From Serratia plymuthica NBRC 102599 (lineage in GTDB: Bacteria > Pseudomonadota > Gammaproteobacteria > Enterobacterales > Enterobacteriaceae), in assembly GCF_001590925.1 (NCBI RefSeq), contig NZ_BCTU01000017.1, positions 1-53,387 on the forward strand: a stretch of 53,387 bases of DNA, read 5' to 3'. Shown here piece after piece: positions 16,285 to 28,115 of this stretch. The first letter of the stretch is position 1. The number at the start of each line of letters is the position of its first letter. Below the pieces are notes generated by a model that saw only the letters and a list, made by a program, of their open reading frames with translations, was not told the DNA's origin and did not search any database. The position numbers and the translations under genes are program-made.

Positions 16285-18963
16285 TCACATTTTATCGTTT
16301 GGATTGAGGGCCTCTGTCAACCGTTGTTCCAACTTTCTGCGCGTTTCCGAATTCAGAGCGCGCCGATCGCTGTCTGCCAGAATAAATAAGTCCTCAACTC
16401 GCTCGCCAATGGTGGAAATTCGCGCGCCGTGCAGCGACAGGCCGAGATCGGCGAACACTTCGCCCACTCGCGCCAGCAAACCTGGTTGATCAAGGGCGGT
16501 CAGCTCCAGATAGCTGCGGCGATCGGTATGGGTCGGCAGGAAGTTGACTTCGGTCGGCACGCTGAAATGGCGCAGCTTGGAGGATGGCCTGCGTACGCGC
16601 GGCGGCTGATATTCCCGCTGGGTGATGGTTTGCACCAGCGCATGGCGGATCGCCGCATGGCGGTCCTGAGCCAGCGGGCTGCCGTCCGGCTCTAACACGA
16701 TGAAGGTATCCATCGCCATGCCGTCGCGATTGGTGAAAATCTGTGCGTCGTGTACGCTCAGGTTACGGCGATCCATCTCGCCGGCCACGGCGGCAAACAG
16801 GTAAGGGCGGTCCGGGCTCCAGATGAAGATTTCGGTGCCGCCGCGTGTTGCCTGGCGGCTGACCAGCACCAGGGGTTTGGTGGAATCATGGGCCAGCAGA
16901 TGACGGGCGTGCCAGGCCAGTTGGTTGGGCGAATGGCGCAGGAAGTAGTCGGCCCGGCAGCGGCTCCAGATGCGGTGCAACGCCTCTTCGTCGATATTGT
17001 CCATGCGCAGCAGCGCCAGCGCCTGCAGGCGGTGGTGACGTACACGTTCGCGCAAGTCCGGGCTGTTTTGCATGCCGCGGCGCAACTGTTTTTCCGTCGC
17101 AAAGTACAGCTCACGCAACAGGCTCTGTTTCCAGCTGTTCCACAGTGTTTCGTTGGTGGCGCAGATATCCGCTACCGTCAGACAAACCAGATAGCGCAGG
17201 CGCGTTTCGCTCTGCACTTCAGCGCTGAATTGCTGGATAACCGTGGGATCCTGGATATCGCGGCGCTGGGCGGTCACCGACATCAGCAGATGGCAGCGTA
17301 CCAGCCAGGCCACCAGTTGGGCCTCGCGAGAATTCAGACCGTGCAGTTCGGCGAACTCCAGCGCATCCTGTGCGCCGAGGATTGAGTGGTCACCGCCGCG
17401 ACCTTTGGCGATATCGTGGAACAGCGCCGCCAGCAGCAGAAGTTCTGGGTTCGGCAGGCGCGGATAGAGCTCCACGCACAGCGGATGGCGTGGCCGCGTT
17501 TCTGCATCGGCGAAACTTTCCAGCTTTTGCAGAACCCGAACGGTGTGTTCGTCGACAGTATAGGCGTGGAACAGATCGAACTGCATTTGCCCGACGATCT
17601 TGCCCCACTGCGGCATATAGGCCCACAGCACGCTGTGACGATGCATCGGTACCAGCGCGCGCGACACTGCGCCAGGGTGGCGCAAAATGGCCATAAACAG
17701 ATCGCGTGCTTCCGGAATGTTGCACAGCGGTTGTTTCAGATGGCGGCGTGCATGGCGCAATTGGCGCACGGTGGTGGAGTAAATGCCTTTGATTTCGCGG
17801 TTGCGTACCATCAGGTAAAACATCCGCATGATGGCTTCCGGCTGGCGGATGAACAACGTTTCGTCACGCAGGTCTATCAGATCGCCGCGCAGCTGGAAAT
17901 CCTCGTTCAGCGGGCGTGGCTTTTCCGTGGCGTCCAGCGCCAGTATCGCTTCGTCGAACAGTTGGAGCAGCATATGATTCAGTTCGCCGACGCGGCGCGT
18001 CATGCGGTAGAAATCCTTCATCATGTGTTCAACCGGTTCGTTGCCTTCCCCCTCATAACGCAGCAATTGCGCCACATTGAGTTGGCGATCGAACAGCAGC
18101 CGGTTGTCGTAACGCGGTAGCACCAAATGCAGTGCGAAGCGGATACGCCACAGGAAGCTCTGGCATTCATTGAGCTCGTTGCGTTCGGCTTGGGTGAGAA
18201 AGCCGAAACCGACCATTTCGTCCAGAGAGGTGGCGCCAAAGTGACGGCGCGCTACCCACAGCAAGGTGTGAATATCTCTCAGGCCGCCGGGGCTGCTCTT
18301 GATGTCTGGCTCCAGGTTGTAGCTGGTGCCGTGGTAACGCTGGTGGCGTTCCTGCTGCTCAGCCACCTTGGCGTGGAAAAATTGGGGGGAGGGCCAGAAG
18401 CCGTCGCTGAAGATGTGTTTTTGCATCTGCAGGAACAGCGCGACGTCGCCGCAGATCATGCGCGACTCAATCAGGTTGGTGGCCACGGTCAGGTCCGCCA
18501 GCCCTTCAAGCAGGCACTCTTCCAGCGTGCGTACGCTGTGGCCCACCTCCAGTTTCAGATCCCACAGCAGGGTGATAAATTCCCCCACGCGCTGCGACTG
18601 TTGTTCATTCAGGCGGCGCTGGCTGAGCACCAGCACATCAATATCCGACAGCGGATGAAGTTCGCCGCGGCCATAGCCGCCTACCGCCACCAGGGCGGTT
18701 TCCGGGATATCCTCGAAACCGTAAAAGATCCACAGACGACGCAGCAGGCGATCGATAAAGTCGCTGCGGGCCGCGACCAGGCTTTCGGCGCTGGAGCCGG
18801 CGTTGAACGCTGCCGCCAACCACAGCTGAAACTGTTCAAGACGCAGTTTCAGTGCAACGCAATTAATCTCTTCATCGCCATAGGCGTTGGGATACTCAGG
18901 CTGCTTCGGCACGGCCTGTTGCTCAATGACCGAGTTGCTTTGTTCGCGAAAATTTTCAGACAT
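16285..18963 (-). CDS. glnD: bifunctional PII uridylyltransferase/uridylyl-removing enzyme
   Basis: GlnD senses glutamine and uridylylates or deuridylylates the PII proteins GlnB and GlnK. It has 892 aa. The nucleotidyltransferase core has [16 protein letters not shown] (about 95-110) with the metal-binding D-x-D. A GlnD-type linker follows, then an HD hydrolase domain ([11 protein letters not shown]) and two C-terminal ACT domains ([19 protein letters not shown] and [17 protein letters not shown]). It is 72 nt downstream of map on the same strand, with the map terminator between. Confidence 0.96.
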   Translation of the reverse strand: MSENFREQSNSVIEQQAVPKQPEYPNAYGDEEINCVALKLRLEQFQLWLAAAFNAGSSAESLVAARSDFIDRLLRRLWIFYGFEDIPETALVAVGGYGRGELHPLSDIDVLVLSQRRLNEQQSQRVGEFITLLWDLKLEVGHSVRTLEECLLEGLADLTVATNLIESRMICGDVALFLQMQKHIFSDGFWPSPQFFHAKVAEQQERHQRYHGTSYNLEPDIKSSPGGLRDIHTLLWVARRHFGATSLDEMVGFGFLTQAERNELNECQSFLWRIRFALHLVLPRYDNRLLFDRQLNVAQLLRYEGEGNEPVEHMMKDFYRMTRRVGELNHMLLQLFDEAILALDATEKPRPLNEDFQLRGDLIDLRDETLFIRQPEAIMRMFYLMVRNREIKGIYSTTVRQLRHARRHLKQPLCNIPEARDLFMAILRHPGAVSRALVPMHRHSVLWAYMPQWGKIVGQMQFDLFHAYTVDEHTVRVLQKLESFADAETRPRHPLCVELYPRLPNPELLLLAALFHDIAKGRGGDHSILGAQDALEFAELHGLNSREAQLVAWLVRCHLLMSVTAQRRDIQDPTVIQQFSAEVQSETRLRYLVCLTVADICATNETLWNSWKQSLLRELYFATEKQLRRGMQNSPDLRERVRHHRLQALALLRMDNIDEEALHRIWSRCRADYFLRHSPNQLAWHARHLLAHDSTKPLVLVSRQATRGGTEIFIWSPDRPYLFAAVAGEMDRRNLSVHDAQIFTNRDGMAMDTFIVLEPDGSPLAQDRHAAIRHALVQTITQREYQPPRVRRPSSKLRHFSVPTEVNFLPTHTDRRSYLELTALDQPGLLARVGEVFADLGLSLHGARISTIGERVEDLFILADSDRRALNSETRRKLEQRLTEALNPNDKM

Positions 18964-18977
18964 AATACGCAGCCCAT

Positions 18978-19000
18978 AAAAAAAGCCGGCATAAGCCGGC
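18978..19000 (-). terminator. intrinsic terminator after map
   Basis: The minus strand has GCCGGC, loop TTAT and GCCGGC, followed by TTTTTTT (18984-18978). Confidence 0.8.
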
Positions 19001-19035
19001 CTGTGACAAGAAACAGCGGTATGTGACCGCGTTTC

Positions 19036-19830
19036 TTACTGTTCGTGCGTAATGATGTTGGGGATGGTGTCATCCTTGCGCAACGTCATTATCTCGCAGC
19101 CGTTATCTGTGACCACAATAGTATGCTCATACTGCGCCGACAAGCTGCGATCTTTAGTTTTTACCGTCCAGCCGTCTTTCATGGTGCGGATGCGGTAGTC
19201 ACCGGCATTGACCATCGGCTCGATGGTGAACGCCATGCCGGCCTGCAGTACCACGCCACCGTCGTCGGCGTCATAGTGCAGAACCTGCGGTTCTTCGTGG
19301 AATACTTCGCCGATGCCATGACCGCAGTATTCACGCACCACGGAAAACTTCTCGGCTTCGACGAATTTCTGGATCTCTTTGCCCAGGGTGCGCAGGCGGA
19401 TGCCCGGCTTCACCATTTTCAGCGCCAGATACAGGCTTTCCTGGGTAACGCGACACAGCCGCTCGCCCAGAATGGTCGGCTTGCCGACGATGAACATCTT
19501 GGAGGTATCGCCGTGGAAGCCGTCTTTAATGACGGTCACGTCGATATTGACGATGTCGCCGTCCTTCAACACTTTGTCATCGCTCGGGATGCCGTGGCAC
19601 ACCACTTCATTTACCGAGATGCACACGGATTTCGGGAAGCCGTGGTAGCCGAGGCAGGCGGAGATGGCCTGTTGCTCGTTGGTAATGTACTCGTGACAGA
19701 TACGGTCCAGTTCGCCGGTGGTCACGCCAGGTTTGACGTGCGGCTCGATAATTTCCAGCACTTCAGCGGCCAAGCGGCCCGCCACGCGCATTTTTTGGAT
19801 GTCATCAGGTGTTTTAATTGAGATTGCCAT
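19036..19830 (-). CDS. map: methionine aminopeptidase, type I
   Basis: MAP removes the initiator methionine from nascent proteins when the second residue is small. It has 264 aa. All five metal ligands of the pita-bread fold are present at the E. coli positions: Asp97, Asp108, His171, Glu204 and Glu235. There is no N-terminal zinc-finger extension, so this is type Ia. It is divergent from rpsB across a 355-nt regulatory gap. Confidence 0.97.
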   Translation of the reverse strand: MAISIKTPDDIQKMRVAGRLAAEVLEIIEPHVKPGVTTGELDRICHEYITNEQQAISACLGYHGFPKSVCISVNEVVCHGIPSDDKVLKDGDIVNIDVTVIKDGFHGDTSKMFIVGKPTILGERLCRVTQESLYLALKMVKPGIRLRTLGKEIQKFVEAEKFSVVREYCGHGIGEVFHEEPQVLHYDADDGGVVLQAGMAFTIEPMVNAGDYRIRTMKDGWTVKTKDRSLSAQYEHTIVVTDNGCEIMTLRKDDTIPNIITHEQ

Positions 19831-19956
19831 GAAATTCGTCCGCAGGTGTCGTGCTCGCCGACAACAGAAAGAAATAAGAAGCAGTCTCTTATGGTATCAG
19901 CCCGGCCAGAAGCTGCCAAATTTCATTTGTCGGTGCCCAGGTAAACGCAACAAAAG

Positions 19957-19986
19957 TTGGTGTCGGTGGCAGGTTTATGGTATAAA
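19957..19986 (+). promoter_or_regulatory. rpsB-tsf promoter
   Basis: TTGGTG (19957-19962), an 18-nt spacer and TATAAA (19981-19986) are followed by the GC-rich discriminator GCGCGCC, expected of a growth-rate and ppGpp-controlled ribosomal promoter. Transcription would start near 19993. Confidence 0.65.
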
Positions 19987-19992
19987 GCGCGC

Positions 19993-20911
<919 letters not shown>

Positions 20912-20967
20912 TAAGGCAAGCTCGTCACTGAGCCCTTATTAACCAGGTATTGAATATGTTGGTTAGA

Positions 20968-20989
20968 GGGGCCTAAATAGGCCCCTTTT
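20968..20989 (+). terminator. rpsB-tsf intercistronic attenuator
   Basis: The stem GGGGCC (20968-20973) with GGCCCC (20980-20985) is followed by TTTT only. The short stem and T-run suggest partial termination that would lower tsf relative to rpsB. Confidence 0.6.
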
Positions 20990-21039
20990 GCTTATCTGAA
21001 TGAGAACTATCTCCTTGCGAGATAACCGAGGAAAAAGAA

Positions 21040-21891
21040 ATGGCTGATATTACCGCTGCCCTGGTAAAAGAACTGCGTGAGCGTACTGGCGCCGGCATGA
21101 TGGATTGTAAAAAAGCTCTGGTCGAGTCTAACGGCGACATCGAGCTGGCAATCGAAAACATGCGTAAATCTGGTGCGATCAAAGCGGCGAAAAAAGCAGG
21201 CAACGTAGCTGCTGACGGCGTGATCAAAACCAAAATCGAAGGCAACTACGGCGTTATCGTTGAAGTTAACTGCCAGACTGACTTCGTTGCTAAAGATGCC
21301 GGTTTCCAGGCGTTCGCTGACAAAGTGCTGGATGCTGCTGTTGCAGGTAAAATCACTGATGTTGACGTATTGAAAGCACAGTTCGAAGAAGAACGTGTAG
21401 CGCTGGTTGCAAAAATCGGTGAGAACATCAACATCCGTCGCGTTGCTTCCCTGGAAGGCGAAGTGTTGGGTAGCTACCTGCACGGCGCGCGTATCGGTGT
21501 TCTGATTGCCGCTAAAGGCGCTGACGAAGAACTGGTTAAGCAAATTGCCATGCACGTTGCGGCCAGCAAACCTGAATTCGTTAAGCCTGAAGATGTGTCT
21601 GCTGAAGTGGTAGAAAAAGAGTACCAGGTTCAGTTGGACATCGCCATGCAGTCTGGCAAGCCGAAAGAAATCGCAGAGAAAATGGTTGAAGGCCGCATGA
21701 AGAAATTCACCGGCGAAGTTTCTCTGACCGGTCAGCCTTTCGTTATCGAGCCAAGCAAGACTGTTGGCCAAGTGCTGAAAGAGCACAACGCTGACGTTGT
21801 TAACTTCATCCGCTTCGAAGTGGGCGAAGGCATCGAGAAAGTTGAAAATGACTTTGCTGCTGAAGTTGCAGCAATGAGCAAACAGTCTTAA
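21040..21891 (+). CDS. tsf: elongation factor Ts
   Basis: EF-Ts is the guanine nucleotide exchange factor for EF-Tu. It has 283 aa, the usual gammaproteobacterial length. The N-terminal UBA-like domain ([20 protein letters not shown]) is followed by the core with the conserved TDFVAKD motif at about 79-85, whose residues disrupt the EF-Tu magnesium site. It lies in the rpsB operon, with a GAGGAAA ribosome-binding site. Confidence 0.97.
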   Translation: MADITAALVKELRERTGAGMMDCKKALVESNGDIELAIENMRKSGAIKAAKKAGNVAADGVIKTKIEGNYGVIVEVNCQTDFVAKDAGFQAFADKVLDAAVAGKITDVDVLKAQFEEERVALVAKIGENINIRRVASLEGEVLGSYLHGARIGVLIAAKGADEELVKQIAMHVAASKPEFVKPEDVSAEVVEKEYQVQLDIAMQSGKPKEIAEKMVEGRMKKFTGEVSLTGQPFVIEPSKTVGQVLKEHNADVVNFIRFEVGEGIEKVENDFAAEVAAMSKQS

Positions 21892-21902
21892 TGATTGTTA
21901 AT

Positions 21903-21930
21903 GGAGCCGCCGTCTGGCGGTTCCGTTTTA
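21903..21930 (+). terminator. intrinsic terminator after tsf
   Basis: GGAGCCGCC (21903-21911) pairs with GGCGGTTCC (21916-21924) with one G-U pair, and is followed by GTTTTA. Confidence 0.7.
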
Positions 21931-22040
21931 TCCAGCCAGAATTAACACCGGTGGCAAGCCCTGTGGCACTATACTCAGCACAGGCGCGCTTCATCGGCTG
22001 AAATCCCCAATACTAATACTGCTTCTTAGGACAGAACACC

Positions 22041-22766
22041 ATGGCAACCAATGCAAAACCCGTATATCAGCGTATTCTGCTCAAACTGAGTGGCGAAGCC
22101 CTGCAAGGTGCAGAAGGTTTTGGTATCGACGCCAGCGTTTTGGATCGCATGGCTCAGGAAGTTAAAGAGCTGGTCGAACTGGGAATTCAGGTCGGTGTAG
22201 TGATTGGCGGCGGTAACCTGTTCCGCGGCGCGGGTCTGGCTCAGGCCGGAATGAACCGCGTAGTGGGCGACCACATGGGAATGCTGGCTACTGTGATGAA
22301 CGGCCTGGCTATGCGTGATGCACTGCACCGTGCCTATGTGAACGCCCGCCTGATGTCTGCTATTCCGTTGAACGGTGTGTGTGACAACTACAGCTGGGCC
22401 GAGGCCATCAGCCTGCTGCGCAATAACCGCGTGGTGATCTTCTCTGCCGGTACCGGCAACCCGTTCTTCACCACCGATTCGGCAGCTTGCCTGCGCGGGA
22501 TCGAGATTGAAGCCGACGTGGTACTGAAAGCGACCAAAGTGGATGGTGTATACTCCGCCGATCCGGTTAAAAACCCGGATGCAACGCTGTACGAACATAT
22601 AACCTATCAAGACGTGCTTGAGCGCGAGCTGAAAGTGATGGACCTGGCGGCGTTTACGCTGGCCCGCGATCACGGTCTGCCGATCCGCGTATTCAACATG
22701 AACAAGCCGGGCGCGTTGCGCCGCGTAGTGATGGGTGAAAACGAAGGCACGCTGATCAGCAAATAA
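22041..22766 (+). CDS. pyrH: UMP kinase
   Basis: PyrH phosphorylates UMP to UDP and is a hexameric, GTP-activated, UTP-inhibited enzyme of the amino acid kinase family. It has 241 aa. The N-terminal KLSGEAL phosphate loop and GGGNLFRG nucleotide motif are present, and the C-terminal half carries [13 protein letters not shown] for UMP binding. A TATACT -10-like box occurs upstream (21970-21975) without a good -35, so the promoter is uncertain. Order tsf-pyrH-frr as in E. coli. Confidence 0.97.
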   Translation: MATNAKPVYQRILLKLSGEALQGAEGFGIDASVLDRMAQEVKELVELGIQVGVVIGGGNLFRGAGLAQAGMNRVVGDHMGMLATVMNGLAMRDALHRAYVNARLMSAIPLNGVCDNYSWAEAISLLRNNRVVIFSAGTGNPFFTTDSAACLRGIEIEADVVLKATKVDGVYSADPVKNPDATLYEHITYQDVLERELKVMDLAAFTLARDHGLPIRVFNMNKPGALRRVVMGENEGTLISK

Positions 22767-22889
22767 GGCTGTTCTGCCAAATTTAACGGGAGCGGGTAAC
22801 GCTATGCGTTGAGCGCTTTCCTCAAGTAAAATTCACGGGCTATACTGATGTATAGCCTGCCAAGTAACCCGTTTCTAAAGGTTCGCAAC

Positions 22890-23447
22890 GTGATTAATGA
22901 AATCAGAAAAGATGCTGATTCACGCATGGAAAAAAGCGTAGAAGCATTCAAAACCCAAATCAGCAAAATCCGTACCGGCCGTGCTTCTCCAAGCATCCTG
23001 GACGGCATCATGGTGGAATACTATGGTTCTGCTACGCCGCTGCGTCAGCTGGCTAACGTGACCGTAGAAGACTCCCGCACCCTGGCCATCAACTTGTTTG
23101 ATCGTTCTCTGGGTTCAGCGGTAGAAAAAGCCATCATGTCTTCAGACCTCGGCCTGAACCCAAGTTCAGCAGGCAGCGTGATCCGCGTTCCGCTTCCTCC
23201 TCTGACTGAAGAGCGCCGTAAAGATCTGATCAAAGTAGTGCGCAACGAAGCCGAGCAGGGCCGTGTGGCCGTGCGTAACGTTCGCCGCGACGCCAACGAC
23301 AAAGTGAAAGCGCTGCTGAAAGACAAAGAAATCAGCGAAGACGAAGATCGTCGCTCACAGGATGACGTTCAAAAACTGACCGATGCTTACATCAAACTTC
23401 TGGATGCCGCTTTGGCGGATAAAGAAAAAGAGCTGATGGAATTCTAA
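22890..23447 (+). CDS. frr: ribosome recycling factor
   Basis: RRF works with EF-G to split post-termination ribosomes. The best start is GTG at 22890 (read as [10 protein letters not shown]), giving 185 aa, the E. coli length. An in-frame ATG at 22848 would add 14 unrelated residues and lies in a probable promoter region. The three-helix bundle and L-shape motifs are clear: [26 protein letters not shown] and [12 protein letters not shown]. An AAAGG ribosome-binding site is just upstream. Confidence 0.95.
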   Translation: MINEIRKDADSRMEKSVEAFKTQISKIRTGRASPSILDGIMVEYYGSATPLRQLANVTVEDSRTLAINLFDRSLGSAVEKAIMSSDLGLNPSSAGSVIRVPLPPLTEERRKDLIKVVRNEAEQGRVAVRNVRRDANDKVKALLKDKEISEDEDRRSQDDVQKLTDAYIKLLDAALADKEKELMEF

Positions 23448-23467
23448 TCAGCATCGCGCAGAAAAAA

Positions 23468-23496
23468 AGCGTCGCCTGGGCGGCGCTTTGTTTTTT
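23468..23496 (+). terminator. intrinsic terminator after frr
   Basis: AGCGTCGCC pairs with GGCGGCGCT (23468-23487, one G-U), followed by TTGTTTTTT. Confidence 0.85.
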
Positions 23497-23604
23497 GTGG
23501 CGCAGATCCCGTTTCATCGTACTGATTGATCATGGACAAGCTGTGGCCAAGGTTACACACTGGAACACCTTCGATCTCATCAGACAGTTATTCAGAGCGA
23601 ACTC

Positions 23605-24801
23605 ATGAAGCAACTGACTATTCTTGGTTCCACCGGCTCAGTGGGAACCAGCACCCTGGCCGTGGTCAGGGAAAATCCCGACCGTTTTGCGATTAAAGCG
23701 CTGGTTGCCGGCCGCAATGTAGCGGTGATGGCGCAACAGTGTATGGAGTTTCGCCCGGCTTATGCTGCGATGGCGGACGAAGGCGCGGCGCGCGAATTGC
23801 GCGACGTACTGGCGGAAAACGGCATTGACACTGAGGTAATGGCGGGCGAACAGGCTGCCTGTGAGTTGGCGGCGCTGGATGATGTCGATCAGGTCACTGC
23901 GGCTATTGTCGGCGCTGCCGGGCTGTTGCCGACGCTGGCGGCGATCCGTGCCGGCAAACAGGTATTGTTGGCGAACAAAGAGTCGCTGGTGACCTGTGGC
24001 CGTCTATTTATGGATGCCGTGCAAAAGAGCCAGGCGCAGTTATTGCCCCTGGACAGCGAACACAACGCGATTTTTCAGAGTTTGCCTGAAAGCATTCAGC
24101 GTCAGTTGGGATACTCTTCATTAGTCGATCATGGTGTCTCGCGCATTGTGCTTACCGGTTCTGGCGGCCCGTTCCGTTCGACGCCGCTGGAGCAGTTTGC
24201 CACGATGACGCCGGACCAGGCCTGCGCCCATCCTAATTGGTCTATGGGGCGCAAGATCTCGGTGGATTCCGCCACCATGATGAACAAAGGTCTGGAATAT
24301 ATTGAGGCCCGTTGGCTGTTCAACGCTTCGGCCGAACAAATGGAAGTGATTCTGCACCCGCAGTCGGTGATCCACTCGATGGTGCGCTATGCTGATGGCA
24401 GTGTGCTGGCCCAGTTGGGCACGCCGGATATGCGTACGCCAATCGCCCATGCGATGGCTTACCCGCAGCGGGTCAGTTCTGGTGTGGAAGCGCTGGATTT
24501 CTGCCGTATCGGCTCGTTGACCTTTGCCGAACCTGAGCGGGAGCGTTACCCTTGCCTGTATCTGGCGATTGACGCCTTTGATGCCGGCCAGGCGGCAACC
24601 ACCGCGCTGAATGCGGCTAACGAAGTGGCCGTTGCGGCCTTCCTGCAAGAGCAGATTCGCTTTACCGATATCGCGGCAGTGAACCAAAAAGTGGTCGAAC
24701 GGCTGTCTTTGCAGGAACCGTCCTGCATTGATGCGGTCTTAGAAATAGATCGCCAGGCCCGTGAAGTTGCCGTTGGGTTAGTGAAGTCACTGCGTGGTTG
24801 A
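23605..24801 (+). CDS. dxr: 1-deoxy-D-xylulose 5-phosphate reductoisomerase
   Basis: Dxr (IspC) converts DXP to 2-C-methyl-D-erythritol 4-phosphate with NADPH, the committed step of the MEP isoprenoid pathway and target of fosmidomycin. It has 398 aa. The NADPH loop [11 protein letters not shown] is at residues 8-18. The metal and substrate region [13 protein letters not shown] carries the catalytic acidic residues, and [13 protein letters not shown] is also conserved. It is upstream of uppS, which uses isoprenoid precursors derived from this pathway. Confidence 0.97.
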   Translation: MKQLTILGSTGSVGTSTLAVVRENPDRFAIKALVAGRNVAVMAQQCMEFRPAYAAMADEGAARELRDVLAENGIDTEVMAGEQAACELAALDDVDQVTAAIVGAAGLLPTLAAIRAGKQVLLANKESLVTCGRLFMDAVQKSQAQLLPLDSEHNAIFQSLPESIQRQLGYSSLVDHGVSRIVLTGSGGPFRSTPLEQFATMTPDQACAHPNWSMGRKISVDSATMMNKGLEYIEARWLFNASAEQMEVILHPQSVIHSMVRYADGSVLAQLGTPDMRTPIAHAMAYPQRVSSGVEALDFCRIGSLTFAEPERERYPCLYLAIDAFDAGQAATTALNAANEVAVAAFLQEQIRFTDIAAVNQKVVERLSLQEPSCIDAVLEIDRQAREVAVGLVKSLRG

Positions 24802-24855
24802 TAGCGGCTATTATCCTATTTTGTTCGTAAATTACGCGTGCTGCAGTGGGGCCGT

Positions 24856-24884
24856 TTGTTCATGCCCGGCTGAGGTGGTATAGT
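24856..24884 (+). promoter_or_regulatory. promoter in the dxr-uppS gap
   Basis: TTGTTC (24856-24861), a 17-nt spacer and TATAGT (24879-24884) predict a start near 24891. This would serve uppS-cdsA-rseP-bamA and/or a short terminated RNA. Confidence 0.6.
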
Positions 24885-24890
24885 CTGCGC

Positions 24891-25015
24891 CACCTGTCAG
24901 CGGTTATACCGTTGAATTATGGCCTGATTGGCATCTTGGATGTCGATAGCGCCCCGGATATGACCGGGTGTGCGGGGGCAGACTGAAAAGCCGTGTCGGG
25001 CACACGGCTTTTTTT
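24891..25015 (+). ncRNA. candidate short terminated transcript or attenuated leader of uppS
   Basis: The segment from the predicted start to a strong intrinsic terminator is about 125 nt. It contains an internal CCCGG..CCGGG hairpin (about 24954-24966) and no substantial reading frame, only overlapping 7- and 8-codon frames without clear ribosome-binding sites. It may be an uncharacterised sRNA or a transcription-attenuation leader. No known family is recognised. Confidence 0.4.
24988..25015 (+). terminator. strong intrinsic terminator upstream of uppS
   Basis: The 9-bp stem AAGCCGTGT (24988-24996) with ACACGGCTT (25002-25010) has a 5-nt loop and runs into seven T (25009-25015). It lies after dxr and after an internal promoter, about 65 nt before uppS. 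Confidence 0.85.
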
Positions 25016-25079
25016 GCGCGTAAGGGCCTGATGTTCCGGAAGGGCAGTTGTATTTCTATTGAGGAAATAAGTACGAGTT

Positions 25080-25838
25080 ATGTCGTCCGCAAATCAACAA
25101 GAGGCTAATCCGTCCATCCCTGGGCCACGACATGTCGCCATTATTATGGACGGCAACGGGCGCTGGGCTAAACGTCAGGGCAAGTTACGTGTCTTCGGTC
25201 ATAAAGCAGGGGTGAAATCGGTACGTCGTGCGGTCAGTTTTGCCGCCAACAACCATTTAGATGCACTCACGCTTTATGCCTTCAGCAGCGAGAACTGGAA
25301 TCGCCCGGTACAAGAAGTTTCCGCGCTAATGGAGCTCTTTGTCCGTGCCTTGGACAGCGAAGTAAAAAGCCTGCATAAACATAACGTCAGACTGCGGGTG
25401 ATCGGCGACATCAGCCGTTTCAGCACGCGTTTGCAGGAGCGGATCCGTCGCTCTGAGCAACTGACAGAAAATAACGATGGCCTGACGCTCAACATTGCCG
25501 CCAACTACGGTGGCCGTTGGGATATCATTCAGGGAGTAAGGGAGTTGGCTGAGCAGGTGCAGGGTGGTTTGCTGCGTCCGGATCAGATCAGCGAAGAGTT
25601 ATTGGGCGAGCGGGTCTGCATGAACGATTTGGCGCCGGTGGATCTGGTTATCCGCACCGGCGGTGAACACCGCATCAGTAACTTCTTGCTGTGGCAAATT
25701 GCTTATGCCGAACTTTACTTTACTGATGTACTCTGGCCTGATTTTGATGAACTTGTCTTTGAAGGTGCGCTGAATGCATTTGCACAACGTGAGCGCCGCT
25801 TCGGGGGAACAACACCTAACGGCGCCGATGCGTCCTAG
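25080..25838 (+). CDS. uppS: undecaprenyl diphosphate synthase
   Basis: UppS (IspU) condenses eight IPP units onto farnesyl diphosphate in cis to make the C55 carrier lipid for peptidoglycan and O-antigen. It has 252 aa. The signature [12 protein letters not shown] gives catalytic Asp24. [11 protein letters not shown] and the C-terminal [15 protein letters not shown] motif bind the IPP diphosphate. A GAGGAAATA ribosome-binding site precedes it. It begins the uppS-cdsA-rseP-bamA string. Confidence 0.97.
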   Translation: MSSANQQEANPSIPGPRHVAIIMDGNGRWAKRQGKLRVFGHKAGVKSVRRAVSFAANNHLDALTLYAFSSENWNRPVQEVSALMELFVRALDSEVKSLHKHNVRLRVIGDISRFSTRLQERIRRSEQLTENNDGLTLNIAANYGGRWDIIQGVRELAEQVQGGLLRPDQISEELLGERVCMNDLAPVDLVIRTGGEHRISNFLLWQIAYAELYFTDVLWPDFDELVFEGALNAFAQRERRFGGTTPNGADAS

Positions 25839-25847
25839 GGGGAACTT

Positions 25848-26696
25848 TTGCTGAAGTATCGCCTCATAACTGCTCTGATCTTGATTCCGATTGTTATCGC
25901 GGCGCTGTTTTTGCTGCCGCCGGTGGGCTTTGCCCTGGTAACGCTCGTTGTGTGCATGTTAGCTGCCTGGGAGTGGGGCCAACTGGCCGGTTTTACTTCC
26001 CGCTCGCAGCGCATCTGGTTGGCGATACTGTGTGGTTTCCTGCTGGCGCTGATGATGCTCAGCGTTCCAGCCTATCACCAGTCGGTCCATTTGCCTCAGG
26101 TGGGCGGGCCGCTGTGGTTGTCACTGGCCTGGTGGCTGGCAGCCCTGCTGCTGGTGCTGTTTTATCCCGGCTCAGCCGCGCTGTGGCGTAACTCACGCCC
26201 GATTCGCCTGCTCTTTGGCCTGTTGACCATTGTGCCGTTCTTTTGGGGCATGCTGGCGTTGCGTCAATTCGGCTACGAACAAAACCACTTCACCGGCGCT
26301 TGGTGGCTGCTGTACGTGATGCTGCTGGTTTGGGGCGCGGATTCCGGCGCCTACATGTTCGGCAAGCTGTTTGGCAAGCACAAGCTGGCACCGAAGGTGT
26401 CTCCGGGGAAAACCTGGGAAGGATTAATCGGCGGTCTGGTGACCTCGGCGCTGATATCATGGTTGTTCGGCCGTTACGCACCCTTGAACGTGGTGCCGGC
26501 AACCTTACTGATTTGTTCGGTGATCGCCGCGCTGGCGTCTGTGCTGGGCGACCTTACCGAGAGCATGTTCAAACGCGAAGCGGGTATCAAAGACAGTGGT
26601 CATCTGATACCGGGTCATGGCGGCATACTGGATCGTATCGACAGCCTGACCGCAGCAGTGCCTGTATTTGCCTGCCTGATGCTGTTAGTGTTTTAA
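25848..26696 (+). CDS. cdsA: phosphatidate cytidylyltransferase
   Basis: CdsA makes CDP-diacylglycerol from phosphatidic acid and CTP in the inner membrane. The start is TTG at 25848 after AGGGGGAA, as in E. coli, giving 282 aa with many membrane helices. The family signature is at the C-terminus: [12 protein letters not shown], then [18 protein letters not shown] and [10 protein letters not shown]. It lies 9 nt after uppS. Confidence 0.96.
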   Translation: MLKYRLITALILIPIVIAALFLLPPVGFALVTLVVCMLAAWEWGQLAGFTSRSQRIWLAILCGFLLALMMLSVPAYHQSVHLPQVGGPLWLSLAWWLAALLLVLFYPGSAALWRNSRPIRLLFGLLTIVPFFWGMLALRQFGYEQNHFTGAWWLLYVMLLVWGADSGAYMFGKLFGKHKLAPKVSPGKTWEGLIGGLVTSALISWLFGRYAPLNVVPATLLICSVIAALASVLGDLTESMFKREAGIKDSGHLIPGHGGILDRIDSLTAAVPVFACLMLLVF

Positions 26697-26724
26697 TCCG
26701 TCAACGGCGGGGAGTGAAGGGATT

Positions 26725-28080
26725 ATGGTTAGCGTGCTCTGGAACTTAGTCGCATTTCTTGTTGCGCTCGGTGTTTTAATCACCGTGCATGAGTTCGGGC
26801 ACTTTTGGGTCGCTCGTCGCTGCGGCGTCCGTGTAGAACGCTTCTCCATCGGTTTTGGCCGCGCGTTATGGCGCCGCACAGACCGCCAGGGTACCGAGTA
26901 CGTGATTGCCCTGATCCCGCTGGGCGGTTATGTGAAGATGCTGGATGAGCGGGTTGATTCGGTTGCGCCGGAACTCCGTCATCAGGCGTTCAACAATAAA
27001 ACCGTCTGGCAGCGCGCAGCTATTATCAGCGCCGGCCCCATCGCCAACTTCCTGTTTGCTATCCTTGCTTATTGGCTGGTGTTCATTATCGGTGTGCCCA
27101 GCTTCCGTCCTGTGATTGGTGAAATATCTCCACAATCGATTGCCGCACAGGCCGAAATTTCACCCGGAATGGAACTAAAGTCCGTTGATGGCATCGAAAC
27201 GCCTGATTGGGAGTCAGTTCGTCTGGCTCTGGTGGCGAAGATTGGCGACGCGGAAACCGAAGTCGGTATCGCTCCGTTCGGTTCTTCGCAGGTAGTGACC
27301 AAAACTCTGGATTTACGCCAGTGGAATTTTGAGCCGGACAAGCAAGATCCCGTGGTCGCGTTGGGTATTATTCCGCGCGGCCCACAGATAGAATCGGTAC
27401 TTGCCGAAGTGCAGCCGGATTCGGCGGCGCAAAAGGCGGGTTTGCAAGCGGGGGACAGGATCGTTAAAGTCGATGGTCAGCTGTTGGGCCGTTGGCAAAC
27501 GTTGGTCAAGCGGATCCACGATGGTCCTGGGCAACCGCTGGTTTTAGAGATTGAAAGAAACGGTGCCCCCTTGTCTTTGACGCTGATACCGGATACAAAG
27601 CCGGTGGGAAAAGACAAAAGCGTGGGGTTTGCGGGCATCATTCCGAAAGTGTTGCCGCTGCCGGACGAGTATAAGACGATTCGTCAGTATGGACCATTCC
27701 CGGCGCTGTATCAGGCCGGGGACAAGACCTGGCAGCTTATGCGGCTTACGGTCAACATGCTGGGTAAATTAATAACCGGTGATGTAAAGCTGAACAACCT
27801 GAGTGGCCCGATTTCGATTGCACAGGGAGCAGGGGCGTCAGCTGGGGTTGGGTTTGTGTATTATCTGATGTTTCTCGCGTTGATTAGTGTCAACCTGGGT
27901 ATCATCAACCTGTTCCCATTACCGGTGTTAGATGGTGGGCATCTCCTCTTCCTGGCGATAGAAAAGCTGAAGGGTGGGCCGGTTTCCGAGCGAGTACAGG
28001 ACTACAGTTACCGCATTGGTTCGATCGTGTTGGTGCTTTTAATGGGTCTTGCACTTTTCAATGATTTTTCTCGTCTTTAG
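26725..28080 (+). CDS. rseP: RIP zinc metalloprotease RseP
   Basis: RseP is the site-2 intramembrane protease that cleaves anti-sigma factor RseA after DegS, and also removes signal peptide remnants. It has 451 aa. The HEFGH zinc motif (His22, Glu23, His26) lies in the first membrane helix. Two periplasmic PDZ domains occupy roughly 120-310. The third metal ligand is in the C-terminal helix motif [11 protein letters not shown]. It precedes bamA, linking outer-membrane protein assembly with sigma E signalling. Confidence 0.97.
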   Translation: MVSVLWNLVAFLVALGVLITVHEFGHFWVARRCGVRVERFSIGFGRALWRRTDRQGTEYVIALIPLGGYVKMLDERVDSVAPELRHQAFNNKTVWQRAAIISAGPIANFLFAILAYWLVFIIGVPSFRPVIGEISPQSIAAQAEISPGMELKSVDGIETPDWESVRLALVAKIGDAETEVGIAPFGSSQVVTKTLDLRQWNFEPDKQDPVVALGIIPRGPQIESVLAEVQPDSAAQKAGLQAGDRIVKVDGQLLGRWQTLVKRIHDGPGQPLVLEIERNGAPLSLTLIPDTKPVGKDKSVGFAGIIPKVLPLPDEYKTIRQYGPFPALYQAGDKTWQLMRLTVNMLGKLITGDVKLNNLSGPISIAQGAGASAGVGFVYYLMFLALISVNLGIINLFPLPVLDGGHLLFLAIEKLKGGPVSERVQDYSYRIGSIVLVLLMGLALFNDFSRL

Positions 28081-28115
28081 GGGCGAGAATAGGTTAGGAA
28101 GAACGCATAACAACG

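Noticed and set aside
25841-25869. Possible sigma E promoter GGAACTT-N16-TCATAA at the cdsA start
   Set aside because: The -35-like part coincides with the cdsA ribosome-binding site and TTG start, which is enough to explain it; the -10 match is poor.
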